Shown here piece by piece: positions 52,713 to 62,182 of a stretch of 64,000 nucleotides of DNA (position 1 is its first letter; the number at the start of each line of letters is the position of its first letter). Below the pieces are notes generated by a model. The model did no database searches. It was not told the origin of the DNA and saw only the letters and a list, made by a program, of their open reading frames with translations. Location of the stretch: positions 744,001-808,000 of the forward strand of contig NZ_JAAABI010000002.1 in NCBI RefSeq assembly GCF_009903685.1, read 5' to 3'. The position numbers and the translations under genes were made by a program. The DNA is from Flagellimonas ochracea (GTDB lineage Bacteria; Bacteroidota; Bacteroidia; Flavobacteriales; Flavobacteriaceae).

Positions 52713-54656
52713 ATGCGTAAATCAATATTGATATTTTTAGGGCTTGTACTGCTGACTGCTTGCAATCAAACTAATCAAAAAAAGAAAGTACCTCAATATT
52801 TAGAGTTATTGAGTAAAAAGTCTCAAGTCTTACTTGAAAAAAAAGGTGTCACATTTAGAGATTTAAACAACAACGGGAAATTAGATATCTATGAAGATGT
52901 CAATCAAACTATCCAAGATAGGATTGAAGATTTGTTAAGCCAAATGACTTTGGAAGAAAAAGCAGGTATGATGTTCATTAACGGGACACCTGTTAGTGCT
53001 GACGGAAAACCAGATGGTAAAGAAGGCCTTGAAGGCCATTTGTCAAGAATGCCTTCCGTTGTAGAAAATATGGACAAACTAAAAATGACACATTTTAATA
53101 TTTGGAGTATTCCACCTGACCCAAATATTTTTGCAAAATGGTACAACAATACGCAACAAGTCGCTGAAAAAACAAGATTAGGTATTCCAATTACTATTGC
53201 ATCTGACCCAAGACATCATTTTAGTAATACGATTTTTTCAATGAGTGCAAAAGGTTTCGCTCAATTTTGTGAAATGCCAGGTTTTGCGGCTATTGGCGAT
53301 GAAAAATTGGTAGCAGAATTTGCCAATATCGTCCGTGAAGAATATTTGGCTGTTGGTATTAGAGAGGCATTACATCCTCAAATAGACTTAGCTACCGAAC
53401 CTCGTTGGGCAAGGATTAGTGGAAACTTTAGTGAAGATGCGGAATTGACAGCTCGATTGGTCAAACCTTATATTAAAGGTTTGCAAGGTGACAAACTAAG
53501 CAATGGTGTAGCTTGTATGACGAAACACTTTCCAGGAGGTGGCCCACAAAAAGAAGGTTTAGACCCACATTTTTCATTTCAAAAAGGACAAATATATCCT
53601 GGTGATAATTTTGACTATCACTTGATTCCTTTCGAAGCTGCTTTTGAAGCAGGGACGGCCGCAATCATGCCTTACTATGGTGTACCGACTGACCAAACGG
53701 ATGAGAATGTAGCGATGGCTTATAACAAAACCATCATTACCACTTTATTGAGAGAAAAATATAAATATGATGGTGTTGTCTGTACCGATTGGGGCTTGAT
53801 TACTGACCGACCGATGGGACCCGATGTGGTTTGGAAAGCAAGGGCGTGGGGCGTAGAAGATTTGAGTGCGGCAGACCGAGCGTTGAAAATTATTGAAGCA
53901 GGTTGTGACCAATTTGGTGGTGAGAACAGACCGGAGTTGATTATTCAATTGGTCAAAGAAGGTAAATTGACTGAAGAACGCATTGATGTTTCCGTAAGAC
54001 GTTTGCTAAAACAAAAGTTCCAATTAGGCTTGTTTGACAACCCTTTTGTAGATGAAACGAAAGTCAATGAAGTTTTTGGTAAAGAATCATCAAGAGCATT
54101 AGGAGAGAAAACACAAAAAATTTCAATGACACTTTTAAAAAATTATAAATCAACATTGCCATTAACACAAAAGAAATTTAAGGTATACATCGAAAACATA
54201 GATAGTACAACGGTAGCTAACTATGCCGAAGTAGTTACAACACCCGAAGCGGCTGATTTTGCTATTATTAGATTAAATACGCCGTGGTACCCTGCTGAGA
54301 CAAATGTTCCTATGGCAAAAGGTTTTCATCATGGTGATTTGGATTTTAAAGGCGCTGAAAAGCAGCGAATTTTAGATTTATTGAATAAAGTACCAACAGT
54401 TGTTGATATTTATTTAGATAGACCTGCTGTAATCCCTGAAATCACTAATGCTGCAACGGCTCTAATTGCTAATTATGGTGCAAGTGATAAATCAGTTTGT
54501 GAGGTACTTTTTGGAAATACTAACCCGCAAGGAAAGTTACCTTTCGAGTTGCCGTCTTCTATGCAAGCCGTAGAAAATCAAAAAACGGATGTGCCGTATG
54601 ATAGCGAAAATCCATTATTTGAATTTGGGTTTGGATTAGAGTATGAAAAGAATTAA
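52713..54656 (+). CDS. GH3 beta-glycosidase lipoprotein
   Basis: 647 residues with a lipoprotein signal (Cys17 in LLTACNQ). A short Asp-rich loop (DLNNNGKLDIYED near residue 50) precedes the GH3 barrel: MTLEEKAGMMF, CMTKHFPGGGPQ near residue 271, and the nucleophile Asp in VVCTDWGLITDRP near 352. The C-terminal sandwich is present (LPFELPSSMQAV to FEFGFGLEYE). It should hydrolyse beta-glucosidic or similar bonds outside the cytoplasm. Its base composition is visibly more AT-rich than its neighbours, and its regulators are unlike the PUL at 18-29 kb. Confidence 0.9.
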   Translation: MRKSILIFLGLVLLTACNQTNQKKKVPQYLELLSKKSQVLLEKKGVTFRDLNNNGKLDIYEDVNQTIQDRIEDLLSQMTLEEKAGMMFINGTPVSADGKPDGKEGLEGHLSRMPSVVENMDKLKMTHFNIWSIPPDPNIFAKWYNNTQQVAEKTRLGIPITIASDPRHHFSNTIFSMSAKGFAQFCEMPGFAAIGDEKLVAEFANIVREEYLAVGIREALHPQIDLATEPRWARISGNFSEDAELTARLVKPYIKGLQGDKLSNGVACMTKHFPGGGPQKEGLDPHFSFQKGQIYPGDNFDYHLIPFEAAFEAGTAAIMPYYGVPTDQTDENVAMAYNKTIITTLLREKYKYDGVVCTDWGLITDRPMGPDVVWKARAWGVEDLSAADRALKIIEAGCDQFGGENRPELIIQLVKEGKLTEERIDVSVRRLLKQKFQLGLFDNPFVDETKVNEVFGKESSRALGEKTQKISMTLLKNYKSTLPLTQKKFKVYIENIDSTTVANYAEVVTTPEAADFAIIRLNTPWYPAETNVPMAKGFHHGDLDFKGAEKQRILDLLNKVPTVVDIYLDRPAVIPEITNAATALIANYGASDKSVCEVLFGNTNPQGKLPFELPSSMQAVENQKTDVPYDSENPLFEFGFGLEYEKN

Positions 54657-54688
54657 AAACTGACTGTAACAACGTATATAAAAAATAG

Positions 54689-54717
54689 CGGTTTAGGTAA
54701 TTACCTAAACCGTTTTT
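54689..54717 (+). terminator. Intrinsic terminator of the marR-PepSY_TM-GH3 cassette
   Basis: CGGTTTAGGTAA/TTACCTAAACCG is a perfect 24-base palindrome (54689-54712) ending in CG and followed by TTTTT. It closes the plus-strand cassette 32 bases after the GH3 stop. Confidence 0.9.
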
Positions 54718-54806
54718 GTGTTTAATTGAGTATCTTTCTTTCGGGAGAAGTAAAACATGAAAATCCGCTACTTGCCATATACAATACCGATAAGTGCAAC
54801 TGATTT

Positions 54807-55529
54807 TTATTGGTCTTCTGAATTAGAATAACTCGCATTATATTTATCATATGACTTATAATACTCCTCCAAGGTCATGTTATGGGATTCAAAGGTCTCA
54901 TAGGTATTGGTGATTTTTTGGATAAGGTCTATCCGGAACACCCGAAACGCCTTTCTAAGGCGGCAATAGGCGATGAGCAACCATTTTTCTTCGGTACTGT
55001 ATAGGGCAAAAGGCTCTATGTTTCTATTGGTGAGCTTGTTTTCCAGGGACCTATACTCGATATTCAGCACCTGAAAATTGGTCAATGCCGATTGGATGCG
55101 CATGAGATAATTGCTGGTTCTTTGGTGTAGATAATTATCGGTAAAATAGATGCGGTCCTTAAGCAAGTTGGCCTTGTCCTTTTGTGCACCCTTCAACAGC
55201 GCTTTTATTTTTAGAATGGCATCGGCATAGTATTGCACAAAGGAGGCATCCTTGTTTTTGAGCACCAATTGTTCGGCGGTGATCAGTGCATTGGCCTCAT
55301 CTTCCGTGAACATGACCGGGGGCAGTTGATAGCCTTCCATCATGGAATATCCCTTTCCTTCTTCGGTGACCACGGGAACCCCGGATTTTTCCAAAGTACG
55401 GATGTCCCGATATATGGTCCGTATGCTGACGTTGTGTTTTTCGGCCAGCGTTTTGGCGGTAACAATCCTAGAGGATTGTAATTGGGTTAAAATAGCTGTA
55501 AGTCTTGAGAGTCGCGGTTTTTCTTCCAT
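54807..55529 (-). CDS. WYL-domain (YafY/DeoR-type) transcriptional regulator
   Basis: 240 residues. An N-terminal HTH_11 winged helix (LTAILTQLQSSRIVTAKTLAEKHNVSIRTIYRDIRTLE) is followed by PVVTEEGKGYSMMEGYQLPPVMFTEDEA and the WYL domain (residues about 135-235). The latter contains IEPFALYSTEEKWLLIAYCRLRKAFRVFRIDLI, with W-L-L in place of the eponymous W-Y-L. Members bind ligands or nucleic acid through this domain. A likely target is the GyrI-like gene further down the strand, by analogy. Confidence 0.88.
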   Translation of the reverse strand: MEEKPRLSRLTAILTQLQSSRIVTAKTLAEKHNVSIRTIYRDIRTLEKSGVPVVTEEGKGYSMMEGYQLPPVMFTEDEANALITAEQLVLKNKDASFVQYYADAILKIKALLKGAQKDKANLLKDRIYFTDNYLHQRTSNYLMRIQSALTNFQVLNIEYRSLENKLTNRNIEPFALYSTEEKWLLIAYCRLRKAFRVFRIDLIQKITNTYETFESHNMTLEEYYKSYDKYNASYSNSEDQ

Positions 55530-55605
55530 GCTACATTAGAATGCATTTCTAAAGGCATAAATGTAGCCATTTTGGTTTCCATCGCAGAAATGATATCACA
55601 AGTTC

Positions 55606-55646
55606 GGTTTCGAGGAACACTTCGACTTCGCTCAGTGTCCTAAACG
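55606..55646. repeat. Short inverted intergenic repeat
   Basis: TTTCGAGGAACACTTCGACTTCGCTCAGTGTCC: GGAACACT and AGTGTCC pair around TCGACTTCGCTC. It resembles the hairpins dispersed in the arginine operon but with a different arm. Located after the processive glycosyltransferase gene. Confidence 0.45.
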
Positions 55647-55670
55647 TAAATAAAAATAGGGGCAAAAGGA

Positions 55671-57155
55671 TTACGCCTTGGCCGTCAAGGATTTAAAGAA
55701 TACAAAGCCAAATCCTAGGAACAACATTAAATGAAAAGGAAATAATCCGAAATCATTTAAAGGAATAGCACTGTACATACCGAACAGGAAGTAAATCATT
55801 AAAGCGAATTCCAAAATCATGTTGGGGGATAGTTTTTTCGCCAAATATTTATTGCCTTTCCAGGAATCGGTAAGGTTATTGATATTGAATTTGGGTGTGC
55901 GTACAAATTCACTTCGCTTGCCCAAATGGCCTTCCAAAACAGCCACGGTATTGTGCAAGGAGAATCCTAAGGCAACCGAAAAGAAGGTAAAAAAGAGTTT
56001 GATGTAATCCACAAAATTGTCAAAACTGCTGCCTTGGATACTTTTGTAGGTGAACCAGTAACAGATGAAAAGGATGATGGTACTTATGATGAAAAAGCTG
56101 GTCACTTCAAATACCCAATCCAGGTGCCCAAATGTGTTTTTGATGTACAGCATGGGGATGCTCAGCAACGCCACGATGAATACGCAAAGGAACATGGAAC
56201 TGTTCAACAAGTGCATCACTCCATGGAATTTGGTCTTGAAAGGAATATTCTTTGCTTTGATTACACTCCAAACTGTTTTTCGGAAGTTTTCGGCACCACC
56301 CTTGTTCCATCGGAATTGTTGCGAACGTGCGGCACTGATGACCACGGGAAGCTCCGCAGGGGTTTCCACATCTTCCAAGTATTTGAACTTCCAATTCTTC
56401 AACTGGGCTCGGTAGCTCAAGTCCAAATCTTCAGTCAAGGTATCGCCCTCCCAGTTTCCAGCATCATAGATGCATTCCTTTCTCCAAATACCCGCGGTAC
56501 CGTTAAAGTTGATGAAATGACCTTTGGAATTTCGTCCTACTTGTTCCAATGTAAAGTGTGCATCCAAAGCGAAGGCTTGAATACGCGTAAGTGTGGAATA
56601 ATCTCTATTGATATGTCCCCAACGGGTCTGCACTACGCCAATTTCTTCATCTTTGAAGTAAGGGACGGTCTTTTTTAGCCAATCACTCTCTGGAAGAAAG
56701 TCGGCATCAAAAATGGCGATGAAATCACCTTTGGCAATGGCAAGTCCCTCTTTCAACGCACCTGCTTTGAAACCTTGTCGGTTTTCCCTTCTTATGTGTT
56801 GAATGTCAAGACCGTTTTTTTGAAGTTCCTCAACACGCTTAGCAGTTTCATGAACGGTATCATCGGTAGAGTCATCCAAAACCTGAATTTCCAATTTGCT
56901 CTTGGGATATTCTATCTTGGCAATGTTGTCCAACAAGCGCTCCATTACGTATTCCTCATTGTAAATAGGAAGTTGAATGGTCACGAATGGTATTTCCTTG
57001 GGATCTAAAAGGTTGAATTTAGGCGCTTCGTCATTTCGTTTTTTGTAGCCGAGATAATTGATCAGTAAATTCAACTGGGAGAGGCTGTACAGAAAAATTA
57101 AGACTAAGGCTGTACTATAAATGGCTATGATAATGTATGTAATAGTGAGTCCCAT
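55671..57155 (-). CDS. Processive GT2 glycosyltransferase, cellulose/mannan-synthase-like
   Basis: 494 residues with one N-terminal helix and about four at the C-terminus. The catalytic GT2 core is complete: VLDDSTDDT near residue 92, FDADFLPE with the D-x-D near 150, FNGTAGIWRKE near 208, TEDLDLSYR with the base Asp near 241, and QQFRW (Q-x-x-R-W) near 279. These are the marks of processive synthases such as BcsA, CslA or IcaA. No PilZ domain follows. The product could be a beta-glucan or, given the mannanase-like GH113 nearby, a (gluco)mannan. Last gene of its operon, 1 base after the other GT2. Confidence 0.88.
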   Translation of the reverse strand: MGLTITYIIIAIYSTALVLIFLYSLSQLNLLINYLGYKKRNDEAPKFNLLDPKEIPFVTIQLPIYNEEYVMERLLDNIAKIEYPKSKLEIQVLDDSTDDTVHETAKRVEELQKNGLDIQHIRRENRQGFKAGALKEGLAIAKGDFIAIFDADFLPESDWLKKTVPYFKDEEIGVVQTRWGHINRDYSTLTRIQAFALDAHFTLEQVGRNSKGHFINFNGTAGIWRKECIYDAGNWEGDTLTEDLDLSYRAQLKNWKFKYLEDVETPAELPVVISAARSQQFRWNKGGAENFRKTVWSVIKAKNIPFKTKFHGVMHLLNSSMFLCVFIVALLSIPMLYIKNTFGHLDWVFEVTSFFIISTIILFICYWFTYKSIQGSSFDNFVDYIKLFFTFFSVALGFSLHNTVAVLEGHLGKRSEFVRTPKFNINNLTDSWKGNKYLAKKLSPNMILEFALMIYFLFGMYSAIPLNDFGLFPFHLMLFLGFGFVFFKSLTAKA

Positions 57156-57156
57156 G

Positions 57157-57846
57157 TTACTTTATACTGTATTTAAAAATCCAACCTAAAATTTTTACGC
57201 CTGCAAATATAGTACCTTTTACTGTACCTGATACCTTGGAAACCCCAATTCTTCGTTTGTAACGCACTGGTACTTCGATATATGTCATGTTGTTTCTCAA
57301 AACTTTCAACTGCATTTCCACTGTCCATCCATAAGTTTGGTCCTTCATGTCCAATTTTTTGAGCTTTTCATACTTTATGGCCCTAAATGGGCCCAAATCC
57401 GTAAATCTTGCGCCAAATAGTATTTTCATTAAAAAAGTGGCCAATCTATTGCCAAAAACCTGTTGTGGTGTCATCGAACCAGGTTCCCTAAGGGCTTTTT
57501 TCCTTGCGCCAATCACAAAATCAACACCATCTTCCAAAATAGGGGCTACCACTTTATCCATCTCTTCAGGATAATCTGAGTAATCTCCGTCAATAAATAC
57601 GATAATGTCGGGTGCTTTGGATTGTTTGGCGACATAATCTAGACCTTTTAGGCAGGCGAACCCGTATCCCCTGCGATTTTCGCTGATAACAGTGGCCCCT
57701 GCCTTTTTTGCATTTTGCATAGTATTGTCGGTGGAGCCGTTGTCCACAACAATGATTTCGGAAACGGAGGACGGCAGTCCAGAAACAACCTTGGCAATAG
57801 AATCGCCTTCATTGATGGCCGGGATGATAACCTTGATATCTGGCAT
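57157..57846 (-). CDS. GT2 glycosyltransferase, dolichyl-phosphate mannose synthase-like
   Basis: 229 residues. VIIPAINEGDSIAKVVSGLP, VDNGSTDNTMQNAKKAGATVI, then GYGFACLKGLDY and FIDGDYSDYPEEMDKVV (D-x-D) place it with the DPM1/GtrB-type family. The C-terminus has one hydrophobic stretch. It probably makes a polyprenyl-phosphate sugar for a membrane glycosyltransferase such as the GT-C at 49.4 kb (inference). Same operon as the Fe-S and FAD genes, 105 bases downstream of the Fe-S gene. Confidence 0.85.
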   Translation of the reverse strand: MPDIKVIIPAINEGDSIAKVVSGLPSSVSEIIVVDNGSTDNTMQNAKKAGATVISENRRGYGFACLKGLDYVAKQSKAPDIIVFIDGDYSDYPEEMDKVVAPILEDGVDFVIGARKKALREPGSMTPQQVFGNRLATFLMKILFGARFTDLGPFRAIKYEKLKKLDMKDQTYGWTVEMQLKVLRNNMTYIEVPVRYKRRIGVSKVSGTVKGTIFAGVKILGWIFKYSIK

Positions 57847-57951
57847 TGCCTAATTTGAAAGTGTTACTTTTTGTTTTAGGATTGCAAAACTAAGTCATTC
57901 CCCATATTTCTCTGGATGTGATTTTGGAATAATTGAAATGCATGGTTGGAC

Positions 57952-59556
57952 CTACTTCTGATTTACAAGTGACATCAAATCAACATCATTGCCCAATAGC
58001 ACTTGATTGCTGTCAATCCTGCCTTTTAAGGGTCCATTTTCCAATTTTAACACTCCTCTTGGGCAAACTGCGGAGCAAATACCGCAACCCACACAACTGG
58101 AACGTACAATGTTCTCGCCTTTTTGGGCATAAGCACGCACATCGATACCCATTTCACAATAGGTGGAACAGTTTCCACAGGAAATACACTGCCCCCCATT
58201 GGTGGTGATTCTAAATCGAGAGAAAAGTCGTTGTTGAAACCCTAAAATGGCGGCCATGGGGCAGCCAAAGCGGCACCACACCCTATTTCCGAAAATGGGG
58301 TAGAAACCGGTCCCAATAACTCCGGAAAAAATGCTTCCAATCAAAAAGGAGTAGGATTTGCGGAGTGTTTCCGATTTAAACAGAAATACATTGCCATCAC
58401 CACTGAAAAAGTGCATACCGATCAAGGCCATGATGATTACGAAGTATCCGATGGCCCCATATTGTGCATCCTTTTGCAACTGTTCTCTTTTGAAAAGCAT
58501 CACCCAAGCGAAAACTAAGGTCAGCAAGCTGGCAACTCCAATCAAAAAGGTGCTCTTGGTGAGCCAATACTTGCTGGTGTCGGTTCCCAAATAGGAATAA
58601 ACTACCGCAGTGGTCATCAAAGTGACGAAAACCACCACACTGTGGACCACCCAACGTTCAATTTTCCATGCTTTCAGGGATTTATCGCTCAATTGTCTGA
58701 AAGAATCCCCTGCAGTTTCTGCCAATCCACCACAACCGCAAACCCAAGAACAGTACCATCTTTTACCATATTTATAGGTAAGGATGGGTGTGATGACGAA
58801 TATGGACAGGATACCAAATATCAACAAAGCAAAACCGATGTCTCCAGAACTTAGAAAAGCCTTGATCCTATAACCTTCAAAATTATAATAGTTCAAGGGC
58901 CAGACATTTTTTAGATCATAATAGGGAAGACTTCCGCCATTCAATATTTTATCGCCGTTCAAACGGGCCATCACTTCTGGAATAATGAAGGCAAAGGCCG
59001 TCTGAAAAAACATAACGCTCATGGTTCTAATACGCTCATAACGGTTGTGACGGTATTTCCACATGAACTTGATGCCAAAGGCCAAAATAGCCACGGTGTA
59101 AAGGGTGCCATACACAAACCACTGACTTGCCGGATTTCCACTCAAAGCCTTGCTCAAGGGGTCAAAAAGAGCAATTACACCTTTGTTGTCCCCATCACGA
59201 ACAAGTCCTAAATATTCTGGATAGAAATAAAGTACAATGTAAAACCCAGTTAATGCGATACCAGCAATCCAACCCCAAAAACCACGACTGGAAATCGATT
59301 TGAACCAGACCCCATCATTTTTAATGCCTGGCAATTTATGTGAATAGGCCTCCCATGAAAACCACAGTGTTCCCGTGAAAATGGCCGCAAGCGAAATAGA
59401 AAGCCAGAGTCCCTTTTGGGGAAAGGAAACATTAAACATGGCCAATAGCATAATTGTCAGACCGAACATACCGATTAGGGTGGCTATTTTCTGATGCCTG
59501 TTTAAACTTTTGGGAGGTTGCCCAGTAAGGGCCATACTTCTGTCGTAAGTGCTCAT
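57952..59556 (-). CDS. Membrane polyferredoxin-like 4Fe-4S protein (NapH/NosR type)
   Basis: 534 residues with about eight membrane helices (the first near 25-45). Two Cys-rich cores are present: WYCSWVCGCGG near residue 265 and WCRFGCPMAAI near 423. A C-terminal double 4Fe-4S ferredoxin (CISCGNCSTYCEMG and CVGCGICSAVCPRG, near 460-500) has the full C-x2-C-x2-C-x3-C spacing in both. It should shuttle electrons across or along the inner membrane. The FAD oxidoreductase encoded 10 bases upstream is the likely partner. No nitrate or nitrous oxide reductase is nearby. Confidence 0.88.
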   Translation of the reverse strand: MSTYDRSMALTGQPPKSLNRHQKIATLIGMFGLTIMLLAMFNVSFPQKGLWLSISLAAIFTGTLWFSWEAYSHKLPGIKNDGVWFKSISSRGFWGWIAGIALTGFYIVLYFYPEYLGLVRDGDNKGVIALFDPLSKALSGNPASQWFVYGTLYTVAILAFGIKFMWKYRHNRYERIRTMSVMFFQTAFAFIIPEVMARLNGDKILNGGSLPYYDLKNVWPLNYYNFEGYRIKAFLSSGDIGFALLIFGILSIFVITPILTYKYGKRWYCSWVCGCGGLAETAGDSFRQLSDKSLKAWKIERWVVHSVVVFVTLMTTAVVYSYLGTDTSKYWLTKSTFLIGVASLLTLVFAWVMLFKREQLQKDAQYGAIGYFVIIMALIGMHFFSGDGNVFLFKSETLRKSYSFLIGSIFSGVIGTGFYPIFGNRVWCRFGCPMAAILGFQQRLFSRFRITTNGGQCISCGNCSTYCEMGIDVRAYAQKGENIVRSSCVGCGICSAVCPRGVLKLENGPLKGRIDSNQVLLGNDVDLMSLVNQK

Positions 59557-59566
59557 TATATTTATT

Positions 59567-60916
59567 TTAGGAGGTCTGGAATATGCGTTTTAAGCTTTTC
59601 TTTTTTGGTACAATCGATTTTCCGTATTCTGTGTTGAATTTATCCGCAATTTCCGCTTCATAATTCTTGTAGAACTCAGGATCAAAGTTGGCGTCTATGA
59701 GATGTTCCACCACATAATCTACATCCTTTTTCTCCGTCAGCCAACGGTCAAAGACTTCATGTCGCATGCGTATACCGAAGGTGTTGATGCCCAAAAATGC
59801 TCTTGAATCTTTGTCAAAGGCCACTGTAATGCAGACTTTTTCTGTTGCATGGCGCCAATGGAAATGCTTTTCATACTCTTTTTTGCTTCTTTCGGAAAAG
59901 ACCCAACCGTAGGTTTGGTACTCGATATCCAGAAACTTGGCAGAATTGAACCAATGTCCAGGTCTGTATTCTATTTTGTTGCCACAAATGGTTTGCGCAA
60001 CGGTTTCTCCCATCATGCGCCCTGTGTACCAAACAGCTTCAATCGGTCTACGGTTGCCGATGGCCTGGTGCTGTTCCGCACAATCACCAATGGCATATAC
60101 ATCTTCCACATTGGTTTCCAAGAATCGATTTACCTTAACGCCCCGACCGAGTTCAATTCCAGATTCCTTCAGAAAGTCAATATTGGGTGAAACCCCGGCG
60201 GTAAGCCCCACCATATCGCAGGTAATTTCCTCTCCTGTTTCGGCCACGATAATGGATTTGACCTTGCCATTCTCATCAGAAACAATTTCTTTAAGGTTAG
60301 AACTTAACCTTAAGTCGATATGGTGTTCTGAAATATGTTCGTTGATCATTTGTGATTCTCCCTCCGGCAAAACCCCGTTCCAAAAACTACTTTCGCGTAC
60401 CAAGAATGTTACCGGGATGTCACGACTTCGTAACATTTCAGCCAACTCAATGCCTATCAAACCTCCACCAACAATAACCGCTCTTTTACAGACATCTTTA
60501 TTCGGTGCATTGGTTTCCAAAAGGTCCAAATCTTGCTTGGAATATAATCCTTGCACTCCATGCAAATCCTGACCTGGCCAGCCAAACTTGTTGGGCTTGG
60601 ATCCTGTTGCAATTATCAGTTTGTCATAGTGTAAGCTTCTTGAACCATCAACCACAAGTTGTTTGTTTTCTGTAATCACCTGGGTGACAAAACCTCGCAT
60701 GAGCTCAATCCTATTTTTCTCCCAAAACCAGTCTTCATAGGGTTGTATGTGTTCAAACTTCATGTGTCCCATATAGACGTACATGAGAGCCGTTCTTGAA
60801 AAGAAATAATCGGTTTCGCCCGATATGATGATAATTCGTTTGTTGGAAAGCTTTCGGATATGCCTGGCCGCAGTGACTCCGGCAATGCCATTTCCAATAA
60901 TGACGATGTTCTCCAT
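59567..60916 (-). CDS. FAD-dependent NAD(P)H oxidoreductase
   Basis: 449 residues with two nucleotide-binding loops: IIGNGIAGVTAARHI at the start (FAD) and VIVGGGLIGIELAEML near residue 145 (NAD(P)H). It has the TGSKPN and YAIGDCAE motifs of the pyridine-nucleotide disulfide oxidoreductase superfamily, without the redox CxxxxC. It resembles rubredoxin/nitrite reductase type flavoproteins. First gene of the operon with the Fe-S protein and two GT2 enzymes. The promoter would lie in the 150-base divergent gap (60917-61066). Confidence 0.9.
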   Translation of the reverse strand: MENIVIIGNGIAGVTAARHIRKLSNKRIIIISGETDYFFSRTALMYVYMGHMKFEHIQPYEDWFWEKNRIELMRGFVTQVITENKQLVVDGSRSLHYDKLIIATGSKPNKFGWPGQDLHGVQGLYSKQDLDLLETNAPNKDVCKRAVIVGGGLIGIELAEMLRSRDIPVTFLVRESSFWNGVLPEGESQMINEHISEHHIDLRLSSNLKEIVSDENGKVKSIIVAETGEEITCDMVGLTAGVSPNIDFLKESGIELGRGVKVNRFLETNVEDVYAIGDCAEQHQAIGNRRPIEAVWYTGRMMGETVAQTICGNKIEYRPGHWFNSAKFLDIEYQTYGWVFSERSKKEYEKHFHWRHATEKVCITVAFDKDSRAFLGINTFGIRMRHEVFDRWLTEKKDVDYVVEHLIDANFDPEFYKNYEAEIADKFNTEYGKSIVPKKKSLKRIFQTS

Positions 60917-61066
60917 GAGGTGGTTGTTTGTGGCTATTGTGTCGTTTTTAAATATAGGAACTTAATTCTTTGGAATAATTTAGAAAGAATTTAATTAAAG
61001 TGTTGTATTATTTTTAGATTCTCTTAACTTTTAAATAGCTATTTTCGAAAAGGAGATTGCATCAAA

Positions 61067-62071
61067 ATGAAAAAATGGTTTTTCATATGGGCACTGGTTT
61101 TATATTCCTGTAGCGGCCAGAACGGGACTAAAATCAATGGAGTAAGCTTTGTAGGTTCTCGAGAACCTGTTGATCAAATCCATGTAAATCCTGTACTGGA
61201 CATTCATGCCAATTATGCTGCCGTTATGCCCTTTGGTTTTTTGAGAAGTCCCAATTCTCCCAACCTCATCTTTGATACAGAAAGACAGTGGTATGGAGAA
61301 ACCAAGCGGGGAGCGCACCAATATATAGAAACGCTGCACAAGAATGGGGTTCAAGTAATGTTGAAACCCCAAATTTGGATTTGGAATGGCGAATTTACCG
61401 GGGATATGATGATGCAGTCCGAAAAGGATTGGAAAGCATTGGAAGAATCCTATTCGAAGTTTGTCATTACTTTTGCAGAACTGGCCCAACTGACCCAATG
61501 CGACATTTATTGCATCGGAACGGAACTGGAGGAATTTGTAAAACATCGGCCTGAATTTTGGCAGGAGTTAATTACCAAAGTCAAAACAGTATATAAAGGA
61601 AAGCTTACGTATGCGGCCAACTGGGACGAGTATACCTGGACACCTTTTTGGGAGCAATTGGATTACATTGGGGTGGATGCTTATTTCCCATTAACGGATA
61701 AGCGTGTCCCAAGCATTGAGGAATTTAGACAGGGTTGGCAACCTTGGAAAGAGAAATTGCACAGTTTCTCAGAGAATCTTGATAAACCCGTTTTATTTAC
61801 CGAGTTTGGTTACAGAAGTATGGATTATGCCGGAAAAAAACCATGGTTGGTCGATAGAAATCAAATGCAGGTAAATCTAGCGGCCCAAGAAGCTGCCACT
61901 CAAGCTATATTTGAAGAATTTTGGAACGAGGATTGGTTTGCTGGAGGTTTTCTCTGGAAATGGTTTGTAAATCACAAGGAGGTGGGTGGACACTCGGACA
62001 ATAGATTCACGCCACAGAACAAACCAGCCGAGAATGTTATCCGAAAGCACTATGCTGGGTTAGGAAATTGA
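61067..62071 (+). CDS. GH113-like beta-mannanase lipoprotein
   Basis: 334 residues with a lipoprotein-like signal (Cys15 in LVLYSC). The TIM-barrel order fits GH113: an NGVSF start, VMLKPQIWIWNGEFTG, the acid Glu in YCIGTELEEF near residue 150, YIGVDAYFPL near 205 and the nucleophile Glu in LFTEFGYRSMD near 246. GH113 enzymes cleave beta-1,4-mannan. A clear AAGGAGA ribosome site lies about 9 bases before the ATG, unusual for this phylum. It is divergent from the GT2/redox operon, which may make its substrate. Confidence 0.85.
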   Translation: MKKWFFIWALVLYSCSGQNGTKINGVSFVGSREPVDQIHVNPVLDIHANYAAVMPFGFLRSPNSPNLIFDTERQWYGETKRGAHQYIETLHKNGVQVMLKPQIWIWNGEFTGDMMMQSEKDWKALEESYSKFVITFAELAQLTQCDIYCIGTELEEFVKHRPEFWQELITKVKTVYKGKLTYAANWDEYTWTPFWEQLDYIGVDAYFPLTDKRVPSIEEFRQGWQPWKEKLHSFSENLDKPVLFTEFGYRSMDYAGKKPWLVDRNQMQVNLAAQEAATQAIFEEFWNEDWFAGGFLWKWFVNHKEVGGHSDNRFTPQNKPAENVIRKHYAGLGN

Positions 62072-62182
62072 AACCTAAAGGTTATTGTTATTAACTTTTA
62101 GGAATCTTCCAGTTGTTTTTTATATCTCGTTTAGGTTTTTTCATCACTTTTGCAGTATTCCCCTTGTCAATAGTTTAAAACA

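Noticed and set aside
56034..56678. 214-codon plus-strand open frame opposite the processive GT2
   Set aside because: Antisense to the catalytic GT2 region with all motifs intact; no plausible product.
59937..60572. 211-codon plus-strand open frame opposite the FAD oxidoreductase
   Set aside because: Fully antisense to clear flavoprotein motifs; composition is that of a shadow frame.
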